This document shows positions 32,354 to 32,527 of a stretch of 32,527 nt of DNA, in pieces. This DNA is from an uncultured Clostridia bacterium (lineage in GTDB: Bacteria > Bacillota > Clostridia > Christensenellales > DTU072): positions 1 to 32,527 of the forward strand of contig CALVTP010000019.1 of assembly GCA_944362765.1 (NCBI GenBank), in the 5' to 3' direction. The notes beneath the pieces were generated by a model. It worked only from the letters and a program-made list of their open reading frames with translations, did no database searches and was not told where the DNA came from. Each line of letters starts with the position of its first letter. Within the stretch, counting starts at the first letter, position 1. Made by a program: the position numbers and the translations under genes.

Positions 32354-32360
32354 AACTTTA

Positions 32361-32493
32361 ATTTAACAGAATCCGGGATCGGCTAAACGCAGCCGTCAAC
32401 AGGGAAAGCGCGGTTAAAATCCGCCGCAACAGCCATTACCGTGACCGTAAGGAAGTCGGATGACCTGCCCGGACCGTAAAGTCGTTTCCGGGC
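32361..32493 (+). ncRNA. Cobalamin (B12) riboswitch
   Basis: The aptamer is recognised from the B12 box AAGTCGGATGACCTGCC (32453-32469, 15 of 17 to the consensus), the AACAGGGAA element (32398-32406), GTTAAAATCCGCCGC (about 32413-32427), and an early CGGCT/AGCCG stem (32380-32384 / 32391-32395). GCCCGGA (32467-32473) can pair with upstream TCCGGG (32372-32377) or downstream TCCGGGC (32487-32493), a plausible switching pair. A short AAAGC-ctgc-GCTTTTTT stem at 32507-32522 could begin the expression platform, but the window ends there. The controlled gene is not visible; cobalamin transport or synthesis is the usual target. Confidence 0.9.
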
Positions 32494-32527
32494 AAACGGG
32501 GAACGCAAAGCCTGCGCTTTTTTACCC

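Overview
The window looks like a chromosomal segment from a Bacillota (clostridial-type) bacterium with roughly even base composition, probably an uncultured anaerobe. Reasons: purine-rich Shine-Dalgarno sites before many genes, consensus sigma-A type promoters, a CdaA-type diadenylate cyclase, comEC next to holA (a Firmicutes arrangement), a FeoA/FeoA/FeoB/Cys-rich protein iron operon, and a B12-dependent methionine synthase whose activation domain is a separate protein. No rRNA, tRNA, CRISPR array, insertion sequence or phage gene was seen.

Layout. Positions 1-5302 hold a tight minus-strand operon: holA, a poly-proline membrane protein, cdaA, a DUF1015 protein, aspartokinase, and the start of a YbaK-like deacylase cut by the window edge. 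Positions 5382-10361 (minus) hold a ComEC channel protein without its usual metallo-beta-lactamase domain, a PHP-domain phosphoesterase, a fusion of a 2H RNA-ligase-like/cyclic phosphodiesterase domain with a HAD phosphatase, and a MATE exporter. Positions 10673-12191 hold a sodium-coupled NSS transporter. Positions 12333-18899 (minus) hold a two-gene unit: a large LRR/InlB-repeat lipoprotein, then, one base later, a 986-residue PurL (FGAM synthase) relative in which the catalytic motifs I can align are lost. Positions 19095-23890 are ftsY and smc. Positions 24028-27215 are the feo operon. From 27249 on, genes run on the plus strand: a TetR regulator divergent from feo, an unknown 127-residue protein, metF, the MetH activation-domain protein and metH. 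The window ends in a promoter followed by a cobalamin riboswitch whose regulated gene lies outside.

How parts work together. MetF, MetH and the activation protein form a B12-dependent methionine synthesis set, beside a B12-sensing leader. The feo cluster makes a ferrous iron importer; two copies of a 20-bp palindrome bracket its promoter, and the divergent TetR gene is the simplest candidate for the protein that binds them.

Most notable: (1) the intact but catalytically stripped PurL paralog coupled to a surface lipoprotein; (2) three genes (holA, the 2H-HAD fusion, the 127-residue protein) whose -10 box places the predicted transcription start exactly on the A of the ATG, with the lipoprotein gene nearly so, suggesting leaderless mRNAs beside ordinary Shine-Dalgarno genes; (3) a MATE terminator whose 3' arm and T-run form the first codons of the next gene while its loop holds that gene's -10 box; (4) the paired feo/tetR operators.
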